In this document: piece after piece, positions 1-10,384 of the stretch
How the letters are laid out: every line of letters starts with the position of its first letter
How positions within the stretch are numbered: position 1 is the stretch's first letter
Program-made: the position numbers and the translations under genes
Notes under the pieces: model-generated
Database searches by the model: none
Seen by the model: only the letters and a program-made list of their open reading frames with translations
Told to the model about the DNA's origin: nothing
Assembly (NCBI GenBank): GCA_026003475.1
Contig: BPHJ01000001.1
Span: forward strand, 1,239,189 to 1,303,188
Source: Candidatus Kapaibacterium sp.
GTDB taxonomy: Bacteria > Bacteroidota > Ignavibacteria > Kapaibacteriales > NICIL-2
Length of the DNA: 64,000 nt
Direction of reading: 5' to 3'

Positions 1-2
1 GC

Positions 3-527
3 CTTGCTAATCCGGACGGTCGCATCATTGACTCGGTGCATTACCTACCTTCATGGCATTTCTGGGGACTTCGCATCACGAAGGGACGCGCACTCGAAAA
101 ACTGCAGCCCTCGCTTCCATCGGATGATCCGCGGTCATGGTCAAGTTCGACCGACCCTCGCGGCGGCACGCCAGCAAAGCCCAACAGTATCCTTGCCTCG
201 GCGGAACGAGATACCCGACTGAGCGCTTCTCCCAATCCCTTCTCGCCAACCAGTACGGATGCACGGCTGCAGCAAACCACTATCACGTACCGTCTGCCCT
301 GGCAAAGCGCACGGATCACGCTTCGCATCTTCGATGCATCGGGAATTCCTATTCGAGAGCTTGCCAATGGTCAATACTCCGCCGCCGAGGGTGCCTTGCT
401 CTGGGATGGTCGGAACAACGCTGGGTTTGCCGTAGGTGCTGGCGCGTATGTCCTTCTCTTGGAAGCCAGTGATGCACTTTCCAGGGAAAGCATTCGTGAG
501 CAACTGGTGATCGTGATCGGCAACTAA
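3..527 (+). CDS. C-terminal part of a cell-surface protein (lamin-tail-like domain followed by FlgD/T9SS-like Ig C-terminal domain), truncated at window start
   Basis: Frame open to window edge; 'NPDGRIIDSVHYLPSWHFWGLRITKGRALEKLQPSLPSDDPRSWSSSTDPRGGTPAKPNS' matches the lamin-tail pattern (GRSLER...GGTPG.PNS); C-terminus 'SPNPFSPTSTD...ITLRIFDASGIPIRELANGQYSAAEGALLWDGRNNAGFAVGAGAYVLLLEA' is FlgD-Ig-like. Confidence 0.75.
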   Translation, partial: LANPDGRIIDSVHYLPSWHFWGLRITKGRALEKLQPSLPSDDPRSWSSSTDPRGGTPAKPNSILASAERDTRLSASPNPFSPTSTDARLQQTTITYRLPWQSARITLRIFDASGIPIRELANGQYSAAEGALLWDGRNNAGFAVGAGAYVLLLEASDALSRESIREQLVIVIGN

Positions 528-613
528 ATCGCTCCTTACGACCAGGAAAGAATCACAATCGCTTTCTCAAGCAACAGGCACTCTCTCAAGCAGCACTGTG
601 ACACAACCAAGCC

Positions 614-1231
614 TCAACGTGGAATATTGGCTTGCTGCTCGGAGCGCCACCGAATGAGCTGTTCCACATACTTGGCCAGGATGTCGAATTCAAGGTTGAC
701 AGAATCCCCCGAGCGGCGATACTGCAGCGTTGTCTGCTCCCACGTGTGCGGAATGATTGCAACCATAAACAGTTCCCCATCCGTTCGGGCAATGGTCAGA
801 CTGATGCCATCAAGCGCAATCGATCCAAGAGGAACGAGGTAGCGCTGAAACTCCGGCGGAGTCGTAACCCAGAGTTCCCGGCTTGTTCCCACAGGCTCCA
901 GCGATACAATCCGGCCGACTGTTTCGACGTGTCCCTGGACGATGTGTCCTCCCAATCGTTTTGTTGGCAGCAGCGCGCGCTCCAAATTCACCGGTTCGCC
1001 CTCACCGAGCATTCCCAGCGTTGTCTTCCGGAGCGTTTCCTCGACGGCAACTACCCGAAACCATCCCTGACCGCGCTCGACCACGGTTTGGCACACGCCC
1101 TGTACGGCAATGGAGTCGCCAATCGAAAGGTCCTCCATCACTACCTCTGCTTCGATGGTAAGCACCCGCCCACCATCCCGTATCTGGGACGAACGAAGAA
1201 TGCCGATTTCCTCAACCAAACCTGTGAACAT
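614..1231 (-). CDS. ribE: riboflavin synthase, alpha subunit
   Basis: MFTGLVEEIG start, duplicated lumazine-binding domain, 'GGHIVQGHVETVGRI'. Confidence 0.95.
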   Translation of the reverse strand: MFTGLVEEIGILRSSQIRDGGRVLTIEAEVVMEDLSIGDSIAVQGVCQTVVERGQGWFRVVAVEETLRKTTLGMLGEGEPVNLERALLPTKRLGGHIVQGHVETVGRIVSLEPVGTSRELWVTTPPEFQRYLVPLGSIALDGISLTIARTDGELFMVAIIPHTWEQTTLQYRRSGDSVNLEFDILAKYVEQLIRWRSEQQANIPR

Positions 1232-1286
1232 TGTTGACCTGTAATTTGGTGGCAGATGAGTGCTATTCTGCGAGCACGGTGAACCA

Positions 1287-4200
1287 ATGCCCTACATTCT
1301 GGCAAATAGCGCGGCTGGCGAGCTGGCACGGCAAATCGAACCCTACGTTGGCGCGGATGGACTCGACAGCCTTTCGTTCTTAGTGCATCATTGCTCGGTG
1401 CACCAGCCAGTATCGCTCCGGTACGTCGTTCCAACGGGACGGCGTGTCCGCTGGCTTCTGCGCGAAATTACTCGGCGTGTAGCAGAGCAAACAGGTCGTC
1501 CCCTGATTGGGTTTTCGATCCTCAACCTGGCACAGTTGGGTGCCCTGCTACACCAACAACTGTTTCCCGACGACAATGCATTGCCACTGTCGGACTCGTT
1601 GCGACTTGCCCTCTTCGAACAAGCCATTGCCGAACTTGCATCCGACCACCGGCTCCCCTTCTACGCTCCAAACGGCAAACCATCATGGGGAATCATCGAG
1701 CGGCTGGCAGAAGTCATCAGCGGTTTGCGCGATGATGGCATCACACCAGACGATCTACGACACGATTTGGACACAGCAACCGACCCTTACGCACTCGACC
1801 GCGCCCGACTGACGGATATTCTCTCCATCTACGAGCGATACCTGGAGCTCATCGCTGAGCGCTTCCGCGACGACACCGCCATCTTCGACCGCACAAGTGC
1901 TGGGCTGCGCAACTCCACCAGCACGATCGAGCAGCGACCAATCCTCATCGAAGGCTTCACCGAGTTCCGCGTTCCTGAACTGCGGCTGCTCGGCACGCTG
2001 GCAAGCACGGACATACCCACGTGCATCGTGTTGACCTATTCCCGCGTCAATGGTCCGCTCTTTGGCAATCTCGAAGAGACCTACTCCAGGCTCACCTCAC
2101 TTGGTTACCGCGTGCATACAGCCGATGACTCCGACACCGTACAACTATCACCGCTCAGCCAACGTCGGAGCGTCTACCTTCGTCGCTGGCTATTCAACAC
2201 CGAGCAAGAAATCCGTAATCCGGGGTTCGATGATGCTCTTGCCATTCTTGGATGCACCAATCGGGTGGAAGAAGTAACACTGATTGCCAAGTACGTCAAG
2301 CATTGCTTGCTTCATGGCGATTTCCGCCCGCACCAGATTTGCGTTGCAATGCGCGATCCGGAGTTGTATGCTGGGCTCTTTCGGGAACTATTCGCTGTTC
2401 ACGGCATACCGGCAAACATCAGTGACCGTTTTCAACTTGATCGTTCACCGGTTGCCGTCGCGGTGGTATCAGTGCTGGAGCTGCTTGTTCGGGGCTGGCG
2501 ACGGGAGGACATCCACCGAGTGCTCTCGAATCCGCTCATTCGGTGTTTGCGACCCGATGGATCGCGTCTTGATGCAGCAACGATCCGCAATGTTGCCGAG
2601 CGTTATCGAATTAGCGGTGGTCATCGGCAAGGCGGAATCTCCGGTTGGTTCCGCCGACTTGACGGCGCACTCGAAGCAGCACGCGCCTATGCCGAATCAC
2701 TACGCGAGCATCCCTACAGCGATCCACTCGACCTTCGACAAGCAGAGCAAGACGTTGCCCAACTGGAGCAAGCGCGGTCGGACTTGCAAATCCTTGCCAC
2801 AAAGCTTTCTGAGCCCGCTCCATCCATGACGCCAACGGCCTTCTGCACCTTTGTTCGTCGCACAATCCTTGATGACTTTGGTATCACCGATAGCATCGAG
2901 GAAGCAGCCGAGCGTTCATGGTCGCTGAGCAAATCATCCCCCGACGACATCACCTATGCCGAACTCCTCGAACAAGAAACACGCGCCTATGCTGCCCTTC
3001 TCGATGTGCTGGCAGAGATCGAACACGCCTGGTCGCTCCTGGACGATCAGCAGCGACGGTCACTCGAGGAGTACACCGAACTGTTCACGACCATGATTCG
3101 AGCAGCACGCTATCAGATTGCCGAAAAACCCTCCTACGGCGTCACTGTCACCTCCATCGAGCAAACACGGGGCATTCCCTACGATGTGTACATTCTTTGC
3201 GGGATGGTTGACGGTGAATTTCCTCGTGCGTACTCGACCGAGCATTTTCTCGGCAAAGAGCTTCCCGATAGCGAACAGCGCCATATCCGGGCCGAGCGAA
3301 TCCAGTTCTACGAAGCATTGACAAACAACCCAGCAGCACTCGAGCACGGGCGTTGGCACATGCTCATCACCTACCCTCGCCTTTCGACAAACGGTGAACC
3401 TTTGGTGCGCTCGTCGTTCATTGACAAGCTGCTCAAGGTGACAACTCTGGCTGAGCGGTGTTTCCTATCGCACACGCTCTGGGCACAGTGGAACCAGGAG
3501 CACATCCTCCCGCCAGGCATGGAATGGATCGCAGCCATCACCGCTCCGGAGGAAGCACTGCACTGGTCAACCACGGAACGGTGGGAACCGGTGGCAACCG
3601 TTGCGCTCGATCCAGTAGCAACAAAAGTCATTGCCCCAACAACCGAGCATCCCTTTTCTGCAGCAGAACTCGAACGCTACGCTCAATGCCCTTACCAGTA
3701 CTTTGCTCAACACATTCTGAGCCTCCGCCAGCCGCCCACCTATGAATTGGCGCTCAGCAGTTTGGAAAGTGGCACCCTCATCCACCGCATCCTTCACCGC
3801 TTCTATCGGACCATCCTCGAACAGGAAGGCATCGCTCATGAAGGCACCGACCTTCGCAGCGTACAACTGGATCCATCGCGCCGAGAAGAGTACGCCCGCA
3901 TTCTTGCCGCCGCAGCCACCGCCGAACTGGACCGTGTGCGGCACAGTCACCCCTTGTTTACTCTCGAGTGCGAACAGTTGCTCGGCACCGCCGAACAACC
4001 CGGCATCCTTACCGAATGGCTCGATCGCGAACTTGCCCGAATTGCCAATGGCTGGGACTATCGCGTATCACTTCTGGAGACTGCCTTTGGCATGCCTGGC
4101 TTGCGCACACAACCAGTCGAAGAACCCATAAACCTATCCCCAACGCTATCGGTGCGCGGTCGGATTGACCGCATCGAAATCGTCGAGCGGGGGGACCGCT

Positions 4201-4667
4201 TCCACGTAATGGTTGCCGACTACAAGCTCCGCTCAGCCGGTGCTACAAACCACGACATCGAACGCGGCGAGGCATTCCAAATGCCGCTATATCTTGTGGC
4301 TACCAAAGCGCTCTTCGAACGGCGCTATGGCATCGAACCGGTCCTTGATGGCGGCGCCTACTACATCATCCGTCCCAAGCAAGATGATCTCTCCTTGATC
4401 GCTATGCCTGCAGAGGCAAACGCAGTAGCAGCCCAGCGCGCAAAGAGACGATCCCAGGTACTCGGCAGCTACGACGAGCAGGCTGCACTCCTTCGATCAG
4501 CAATCGAGCATGCCGAACAGATTGTCTGGAACATTCGCGGCGGACTTTTCCCCGTAGCGCCACGCCACGACCACATTTGCTTGCAGTGTCCGTATGGTAG
4601 CGTCTGCCGCATTCGCCAGCTTCACGACGACGGCATCATCACCACCAACGCCGACGAGCCTGCCTGA
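1287..4667 (+). CDS. AddB-like PD-(D/E)XK exonuclease with Fe-S cysteine pattern
   Basis: 'RGRIDRIEIVERGDRFHVMVADYKL...QMPLYL' nuclease motifs; Cys pattern 'CPYQYF...' plus C-terminal 'CLQCPYGSVC' (CX2CX5C) as in AddB; ORF open from 1260. Confidence 0.85.
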   Translation: MPYILANSAAGELARQIEPYVGADGLDSLSFLVHHCSVHQPVSLRYVVPTGRRVRWLLREITRRVAEQTGRPLIGFSILNLAQLGALLHQQLFPDDNALPLSDSLRLALFEQAIAELASDHRLPFYAPNGKPSWGIIERLAEVISGLRDDGITPDDLRHDLDTATDPYALDRARLTDILSIYERYLELIAERFRDDTAIFDRTSAGLRNSTSTIEQRPILIEGFTEFRVPELRLLGTLASTDIPTCIVLTYSRVNGPLFGNLEETYSRLTSLGYRVHTADDSDTVQLSPLSQRRSVYLRRWLFNTEQEIRNPGFDDALAILGCTNRVEEVTLIAKYVKHCLLHGDFRPHQICVAMRDPELYAGLFRELFAVHGIPANISDRFQLDRSPVAVAVVSVLELLVRGWRREDIHRVLSNPLIRCLRPDGSRLDAATIRNVAERYRISGGHRQGGISGWFRRLDGALEAARAYAESLREHPYSDPLDLRQAEQDVAQLEQARSDLQILATKLSEPAPSMTPTAFCTFVRRTILDDFGITDSIEEAAERSWSLSKSSPDDITYAELLEQETRAYAALLDVLAEIEHAWSLLDDQQRRSLEEYTELFTTMIRAARYQIAEKPSYGVTVTSIEQTRGIPYDVYILCGMVDGEFPRAYSTEHFLGKELPDSEQRHIRAERIQFYEALTNNPAALEHGRWHMLITYPRLSTNGEPLVRSSFIDKLLKVTTLAERCFLSHTLWAQWNQEHILPPGMEWIAAITAPEEALHWSTTERWEPVATVALDPVATKVIAPTTEHPFSAAELERYAQCPYQYFAQHILSLRQPPTYELALSSLESGTLIHRILHRFYRTILEQEGIAHEGTDLRSVQLDPSRREEYARILAAAATAELDRVRHSHPLFTLECEQLLGTAEQPGILTEWLDRELARIANGWDYRVSLLETAFGMPGLRTQPVEEPINLSPTLSVRGRIDRIEIVERGDRFHVMVADYKLRSAGATNHDIERGEAFQMPLYLVATKALFERRYGIEPVLDGGAYYIIRPKQDDLSLIAMPAEANAVAAQRAKRRSQVLGSYDEQAALLRSAIEHAEQIVWNIRGGLFPVAPRHDHICLQCPYGSVCRIRQLHDDGIITTNADEPA

Positions 4668-4669
4668 CC

Positions 4670-4699
4670 TTGCCCAAGTTGGGCTGGGCTCTATTTTTG
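4670..4699 (+). promoter_or_regulatory. putative Bacteroidota-type promoter upstream of nuoJ (TTG-N19-TATTTTTG)
   Basis: TTG at 4670-4672, 19 nt spacer, TATTTTTG at 4692-4699, nuoJ ATG at 4732. Confidence 0.5.
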
Positions 4700-4731
4700 C
4701 ACTCGTTTCCCAATACCGACACCGAAGCTGT

Positions 4732-5241
4732 ATGCCATTGCATGTTGCGTTGTTTCTGCTATTCGGCATCGGAGCGATTGCGACCGCCATCGGCACTGTC
4801 ACCCGACGCAATCCCGTTGCAGCCGCTGTCAACCTCATCGCACATTTTTTCATGCTCGCGGGGTTGTACCTAACGCTGCAAGCGCAATTTTTAGCCGTGC
4901 TGCAGATCCTGGTCTATGCTGGCGCCATCATGGTCTTGGTTGTCTTTGTGATCATGCTCCTCAACTTAGGCAACGAGGAAGCACTGCGTGAACAGTTCAC
5001 CCTTCGAAAAGTGCTCGGTGTTGTATTGGCAGCAATCTTTCTGCTCCAGATTGGTGTGTTGGTCAATGCACGTCCAACCGGAGCACTCTACCAATCGCCA
5101 CAGGCTGCAGCGTTGGGCACCGCCGAAAGCATTGGGCGTGCATTGTTCACCCAGTACCTGTTCCCGTTCGAGGCGATCTCGCTCTTGTTGCTGGCAGCAC
5201 TGGTCGGTGCAATTATCCTGGCAAAACGGAAAGTCGAATAA
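4732..5241 (+). CDS. nuoJ: NADH-quinone oxidoreductase subunit J
   Basis: '[55 protein letters not shown]' is a hallmark NuoJ sequence. Confidence 0.93.
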   Translation: MPLHVALFLLFGIGAIATAIGTVTRRNPVAAAVNLIAHFFMLAGLYLTLQAQFLAVLQILVYAGAIMVLVVFVIMLLNLGNEEALREQFTLRKVLGVVLAAIFLLQIGVLVNARPTGALYQSPQAAALGTAESIGRALFTQYLFPFEAISLLLLAALVGAIILAKRKVE

Positions 5242-5573
5242 TGACGGACGCTGTCTCGATGAACATACAGACAATCCCTCTCGATTGGTACCTTTTGGTT
5301 GCGGCGGTGCTCTTTACGATCGGTGTTGTTGGCGTTGTCACCCGCCGGAATGCGATCATCATCTTCATGGCCATCGAGATGATGCTCAACGCCGTCAACC
5401 TTGTCCTCATCAGCTTTGCGCAGTTTTTGGGTGATATCACCGGCCAGATCTTTGTGCTCTTCGTCATGGCGATTGCTGCCGGCGAAGCTGCCATTGGTCT
5501 GGCGATCGTCCTTGCGCTGTTCCGGAATAAGCGTACCGTGTACGTGGACGAAGTGAACGTCCTCAAGTGGTAG
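5241..5573 (+). CDS. nuoK: NADH-quinone oxidoreductase subunit K
   Basis: '[61 protein letters not shown]'. Confidence 0.95.
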   Translation: MTDAVSMNIQTIPLDWYLLVAAVLFTIGVVGVVTRRNAIIIFMAIEMMLNAVNLVLISFAQFLGDITGQIFVLFVMAIAAGEAAIGLAIVLALFRNKRTVYVDEVNVLKW

Positions 5574-7686
5574 TGCGGCGGATGCGGTCGAGAAAATAGT
5601 GCTGTGCGCTCAGCAATGGAGCGCCATCGGAGAGGTCGGGCCGAGTACGCTTGCCATCTGGTTGGAGGATGCGTGCTTTGACGGTATCACGCCAATACAC
5701 CTCGAACACCTGCGACAACTCGTCGGCGATAGTAGAATCGGGAACCTGGAAGAGAAGCTCGACACGACGGTAAAAATTGCGCGGCATCCAGTCGGCACTA
5801 CTCAGGAACACACGCCGCTCCGATTCGTGCTCGATGATGATCATCCGCGAGTGTTCTAAAAAGCGCCCCACAATGCTTCGCACTTCGATATTGTCGCTAA
5901 TGCCTTCGATCCCTGGCCGCAAGCAGCAAATGCCACGGACCACAAGTCGGATCTGGACACCGGCCATCGAAGCTCGATAGAGCATACGAATGATATCCGG
6001 ATCAACCAGTGCATTGAGCTTGGCACTTATCCGGCACCGCTTGCCGTTGGCACTTGCTTCGGTAACATCGTTGAGCAGTGAAAGCAAGTGTGTACCAAGA
6101 TGCTCCGGCGCAAGCACGACGGTTTCGGTCTGAACGTGCCGCGCATTGGCGGTGAGCACGTTGAAAAGCTGCGCTATATCCTGCCCCACCTGCGGACGTG
6201 CAGTGAAGTACCCAAAGTCGGTGTAGATGCGTGCGGTCGTTTGGTTATAGTTCCCCGTCCCAATGTGCACGTAGGTCCGCAGCGAACCCTCCTCGCGCCG
6301 AACGATCATCATCGCCTTTGCATGCACCTTCAGCCCGAGCACTCCATAGACGACATGCACGCCGGCCTGCTCCAGTTGGCGCGCCCAAACGATGTTGTTT
6401 TCCTCGTCGAACCGGGCTTTGAGTTCAACAACAGCGGTAACGCTTTTACCATTCATCGCAGCAGTCTTGAGTGCTTCAATCACCGGAGAATCCCCACCGG
6501 TGCGGTACAAAATGATTTTGATTGCGACAACGGCGGCATCCTCGGCTGCAGTACGGAGCAGTTTGACCACCGTGTTCGAGAACGAATCGAATGGGTGATG
6601 AACCAGCACATCCCGCGAGCGAAGCATCTGGAACACATGCGATGAATCGCCCTGGAATTCAGGCGGAATCCGAGTCGTAAACGGTGGATCCTTGAGATGG
6701 CGCAGATCAAGCTTGAGCAAGGTCAGGAAGTCGTGGAGATTCATCGGTCGGCGGTGTGCATAGACGTCGTCGGGCTCCAAACCGAGCGACCGCATCAGCA
6801 ACTGCCGTAATCCTGCTGGCATGGCAGCATCAACCTCCAGCCGCACTGCATCGGCTCCCCAGTTCCGAACGCGGGTTTGCTCGGCGATTTCCCGGAGCAA
6901 ATCTTCTGCTTCATCCTCGGCAATTTCGATTTCGGCATCGCGGGTGACGCGGAAGCAGTAGCTATCGCGAATTTCCCAGCCGCAGTAGAGCTGATCGGCA
7001 TTGGCTTGCACAACTTCTTCCAACAAGACGAATGCATATCCCTCGGTATCGGGCACGCGGAGCAGCCGCTGCAACACAGGGGGTAATTGCAGCACTCCCA
7101 CCGAACGCTCGCTTCGATCATCGCGAGAGCTAAGGTTGAAAGCAATGTTGATGCTCCGATTGAGCAATCGCGGGAATGGATGACCAGGATCGAGGATCAA
7201 CGGTGTCAGCACCGGGAACACATCACTCGTAAAGTACTGCCGGAAATGCTCCTGTTGCTGTCTGGTCAGCTCTCGATAGCGAACAATGCGAACGCCTTCG
7301 GCTGCGAGCGCGGGCAGAACATCCTCCAGTAGCGCCTGTTCGTGTCGTGCGTAGAGCGCGAGCAATCGTTCCCGGATGCGCCGTAATTGTTCGTGGGGCG
7401 AAAGTCGGTCGGGTGTGGGTTCGACAATGCCCGCTTCGATCTGCTCCTTGAGAGCAGCGACACGAATCATGAAGAATTCATCGAGATTGGAAGCAACAAT
7501 GCAGAGCAATTTGAGCCGCTCCATGAGCGGATGCGATGTATCGAGTGCTTCCTCGAGCACCTCTTCTTGGAAATCGAGTGCACTCAACTCTCGATTGATG
7601 TAGAGCGCTGGATCGTGGAGGTTCTGGCTGTCTTTTCTGCGACCGTTCTGCGTCAGACTGGGTGCAATTGTTTTGCTCCGTCTCAT
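5563..7686 (-). CDS. ppk1: polyphosphate kinase 1
   Basis: '[19 protein letters not shown]', '[22 protein letters not shown]', '[20 protein letters not shown]'. Confidence 0.96.
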   Translation of the reverse strand: MRRSKTIAPSLTQNGRRKDSQNLHDPALYINRELSALDFQEEVLEEALDTSHPLMERLKLLCIVASNLDEFFMIRVAALKEQIEAGIVEPTPDRLSPHEQLRRIRERLLALYARHEQALLEDVLPALAAEGVRIVRYRELTRQQQEHFRQYFTSDVFPVLTPLILDPGHPFPRLLNRSINIAFNLSSRDDRSERSVGVLQLPPVLQRLLRVPDTEGYAFVLLEEVVQANADQLYCGWEIRDSYCFRVTRDAEIEIAEDEAEDLLREIAEQTRVRNWGADAVRLEVDAAMPAGLRQLLMRSLGLEPDDVYAHRRPMNLHDFLTLLKLDLRHLKDPPFTTRIPPEFQGDSSHVFQMLRSRDVLVHHPFDSFSNTVVKLLRTAAEDAAVVAIKIILYRTGGDSPVIEALKTAAMNGKSVTAVVELKARFDEENNIVWARQLEQAGVHVVYGVLGLKVHAKAMMIVRREEGSLRTYVHIGTGNYNQTTARIYTDFGYFTARPQVGQDIAQLFNVLTANARHVQTETVVLAPEHLGTHLLSLLNDVTEASANGKRCRISAKLNALVDPDIIRMLYRASMAGVQIRLVVRGICCLRPGIEGISDNIEVRSIVGRFLEHSRMIIIEHESERRVFLSSADWMPRNFYRRVELLFQVPDSTIADELSQVFEVYWRDTVKARILQPDGKRTRPDLSDGAPLLSAQHYFLDRIRRTTT

Positions 7687-9317
7687 GGATGCCGACCGTT
7701 TCGTGAAATCATGACGTTGTATTCGCGAACATACGCCGCAATTGCTTCGGCAAGCGCGCGCGCTATTCGTTTCTGGCCAGCTTTCGATGAAAGCAATCGC
7801 TCGTCGGTGGTGTTCGACAAAAATCCCATCTCGACCAAGACGCTCGGCATTGCTGCACCGACAAGCACCAGGAAGCCAGCGCTATGTACCCCGCGTGATG
7901 GGAGCGCGGCGCGCAAGCGAAGGGTGCTATCCACAAGCGATGCCAGCCGATGGCTGAGGGCAAGGAATCCCTGCTGCGCAACGTTTGCCAGTATCTGTTG
8001 CTCAACGCTCCCGTATCGCGTGCTGTCGTGTTCGAGCGAAATGGATGCATTCTCCCGGGCAGCAACAGCAGCCGCGGCATCGGTTCGCGCGGGACTGAGC
8101 ACATACACCTCGACCCCACGCGCTGGATGTGGTTTTGTTGGCGCAGCGTTGCAGTGGAGCGACACAAAAAGCTTACCACCAGCCCGATTGGCAATTTCAC
8201 CGCGGCGATGGAGCTCGACAAAGCTATCATTGCTGCGGGTAAGGACAACGCGGACACCAGGCAACAACGTCGAAAGCTCTCCAGCCAGCAGCCGAGCGAC
8301 CGCAAGCGATACCGTTTTTTCCAGTGTGCCACGAACACCAATCGTGCCCACATCCTGTCCGCCATGACCAGCATCAAGGACGATGCAATCAATCACCCAG
8401 CGAGAATCAACGGCTGCTGGCGCAATCTCGATAACTGCCGTTCTTGATGAGCGGAAATATGTGCGCACTGTCCGTTCTGCTGATACAAGGTGCAGTACCA
8501 ATCGCAGGTCGTTATCGCGCCGTTCGACGCTATAGCGGCGAAGCCGCACGGCCGATAGGGTACGAAACGTTGCTGGTGTTGCGCGCACATGGCGAAAGTC
8601 CACGGTGATTGTGCTTCCCTGTTTGTTGAGCGTGATATCCTCGGGTGCTACTGCAGCATCGAACGTGAGCACAATTGCGGTCGTATCGCCACAAAATGTT
8701 GGGGTCACACGAACCACACTGCGCTTCGGGGGATCGGTCGGAACAGGGAGTAGCGAGGCAAGCAGCGGCGATGCACTGATAATGCGGCTACTTTCGGTGC
8801 TGGACTGCTCTCCACCGAGCTTGTGTTTGCGAAGCCGTTCCAACGAGGGACGGCGGAGCAAGGGTGGCAATTGATACCGTGGTGGATAGGTTGGCGTCAC
8901 GGGTGGTGGATAATCCTCGCGCACACGCGTTGCTCGCAATTGCGATGCATCCCACCGAAGGATCCCGGCTTGTGCTAAATGTTGCATGCAATCATCGAGC
9001 GGAACAAGAATCTCTCCACGATACACGATCGAGGGACGAAGGCTTTGGACGATCTGCACAGTGCGACGGTGAGTAATCCTGACGAAGAACCCTGGTGCAC
9101 TCCATCGCATGGAATAGCGGGGACTCAACAGTTCGTCGGGTTTACGGAATTGCCCCAGCGACCGAGAGAGCGCTTGCAGTGAAACGTAGGTAACACCGTT
9201 TATTCGATGCACAGCAACACGATGCGATTTTCCGCTGGAGACGATCGTCAGTGCGGGCGCTGCTTGGAGCAAAGCACCAATAGCCAATACCATTGCTGTA
9301 GCGGCGACCACCTTCAT
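7683..9317 (-). CDS. N-acetylmuramoyl-L-alanine amidase (AMIN-like + Amidase_3)
   Basis: 'IVLDAGHGGQDVGTIGVRGTLEKTVSLAVARLLAGEL', 'FVSLHCNAAPT', 'VLVEMGFLSN'; N-terminal signal. Confidence 0.92.
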   Translation of the reverse strand: MKVVAATAMVLAIGALLQAAPALTIVSSGKSHRVAVHRINGVTYVSLQALSRSLGQFRKPDELLSPRYSMRWSAPGFFVRITHRRTVQIVQSLRPSIVYRGEILVPLDDCMQHLAQAGILRWDASQLRATRVREDYPPPVTPTYPPRYQLPPLLRRPSLERLRKHKLGGEQSSTESSRIISASPLLASLLPVPTDPPKRSVVRVTPTFCGDTTAIVLTFDAAVAPEDITLNKQGSTITVDFRHVRATPATFRTLSAVRLRRYSVERRDNDLRLVLHLVSAERTVRTYFRSSRTAVIEIAPAAVDSRWVIDCIVLDAGHGGQDVGTIGVRGTLEKTVSLAVARLLAGELSTLLPGVRVVLTRSNDSFVELHRRGEIANRAGGKLFVSLHCNAAPTKPHPARGVEVYVLSPARTDAAAAVAARENASISLEHDSTRYGSVEQQILANVAQQGFLALSHRLASLVDSTLRLRAALPSRGVHSAGFLVLVGAAMPSVLVEMGFLSNTTDERLLSSKAGQKRIARALAEAIAAYVREYNVMISRNGRHP

Positions 9318-10384
9318 ACGTCTTGCGGCGAAGGACGATCACGTTGTTCGATACCGACTAATCCTTGCACATCGGGTCGGGCGGCGCTGCCAAGTGTACC
9401 TGCCAGTTTGTAGTAGCGCTCAGCAGTCGGCCGCCAGTAGATGCGCCAACGCTCCATCAGTTGTTCAATGGGTATTCCACTTTCTGCAAGAATGATGCCA
9501 CCAGTGTGCCGTAATGAAAACGGGGTCAGACGCAAGGCATCCTGTTCGGTGCGAATTCCTGCAAGGATGAATCGGCGTTCGATTGCAACATGCATGGAAC
9601 GAATACTCAACCGTTTCCCCTTGCTTCGCTTGCTCAAGCTACGGAAGACTGGATCCGATGGTGCAGCATTGGGATACAGCGCAGTGTAGGCCTGGACAGC
9701 TTCCACGGCGATGGACGGCAAGAAGACGCGCTCGATCTTGAGCCGCTTCCCCTTCCCGCGAACACGGGCGTACCAGCGCTTCCCAATGCGCTCAATATCC
9801 CCAACGTCGAGATGATGCAGCTCAACTTCGGATAGTCCTGCACCGAGCATGAGCAAGATCATTGCTCGATCGCGACGGCTTTCTTCATCCTCCCCATTGA
9901 GTGTTGCCAAGAGCCGATCGAGCTGTTCCAGGGTGAGTGCTCGCCGGTGGTAGCGCATTGGACGCTTGCCACCGCTTACCTCTCGTGCTGGATTCTTCGA
10001 CAGGATGCCGCGCTCGACCAGAAACTGGCAGAACCGCCGCAGCGCGGTTAGGTACTGCGACATTGCCACTTCCGTCAGCCCGACACCTCCACTTCCACGG
10101 CGACGACGTTTGCGGTGAAGCAAATAGTCGCGGTAGCGTTCGACGTCCCTGGGCAAGAACCGAAATCGCCGATCAATCGAGGTGACATAGTACACAAACT
10201 CGCGCAAGCACCGCTTGTAGGTTCCAACCGATTGTGGGCTGTAGTCGCGCAGCGAGACAATGTAGCTGGCAACGTGCTCCGATATATCCGCAGGGGAGAG
10301 GCTGACTGGCTCGAAGACTTCCTCCGCACCAGGCACCAGGGGTAATTCTTTACGCGGCATCGTCCGAGACTGGCTGTTCGACAA
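9314..10384 (-). CDS. tyrosine recombinase/Xer-like protein with substituted active site
   Basis: SAM-like N-domain plus 'RDRAMILLMLGAGLSEVELHHLDVGDI...VRGKGKRLKIERV...LTPFSLRHTGGIILAESGIPIEQLMERW...AERYY'. Confidence 0.85.
   Translation of the reverse strand: MSNSQSRTMPRKELPLVPGAEEVFEPVSLSPADISEHVASYIVSLRDYSPQSVGTYKRCLREFVYYVTSIDRRFRFLPRDVERYRDYLLHRKRRRRGSGGVGLTEVAMSQYLTALRRFCQFLVERGILSKNPAREVSGGKRPMRYHRRALTLEQLDRLLATLNGEDEESRRDRAMILLMLGAGLSEVELHHLDVGDIERIGKRWYARVRGKGKRLKIERVFLPSIAVEAVQAYTALYPNAAPSDPVFRSLSKRSKGKRLSIRSMHVAIERRFILAGIRTEQDALRLTPFSLRHTGGIILAESGIPIEQLMERWRIYWRPTAERYYKLAGTLGSAARPDVQGLVGIEQRDRPSPQDV

Noticed and set aside
7387-8367. 326-aa + strand ORF
   Set aside because: Antisense to ppk1/amidase, Ser/Arg/Ala-rich, no domain pattern
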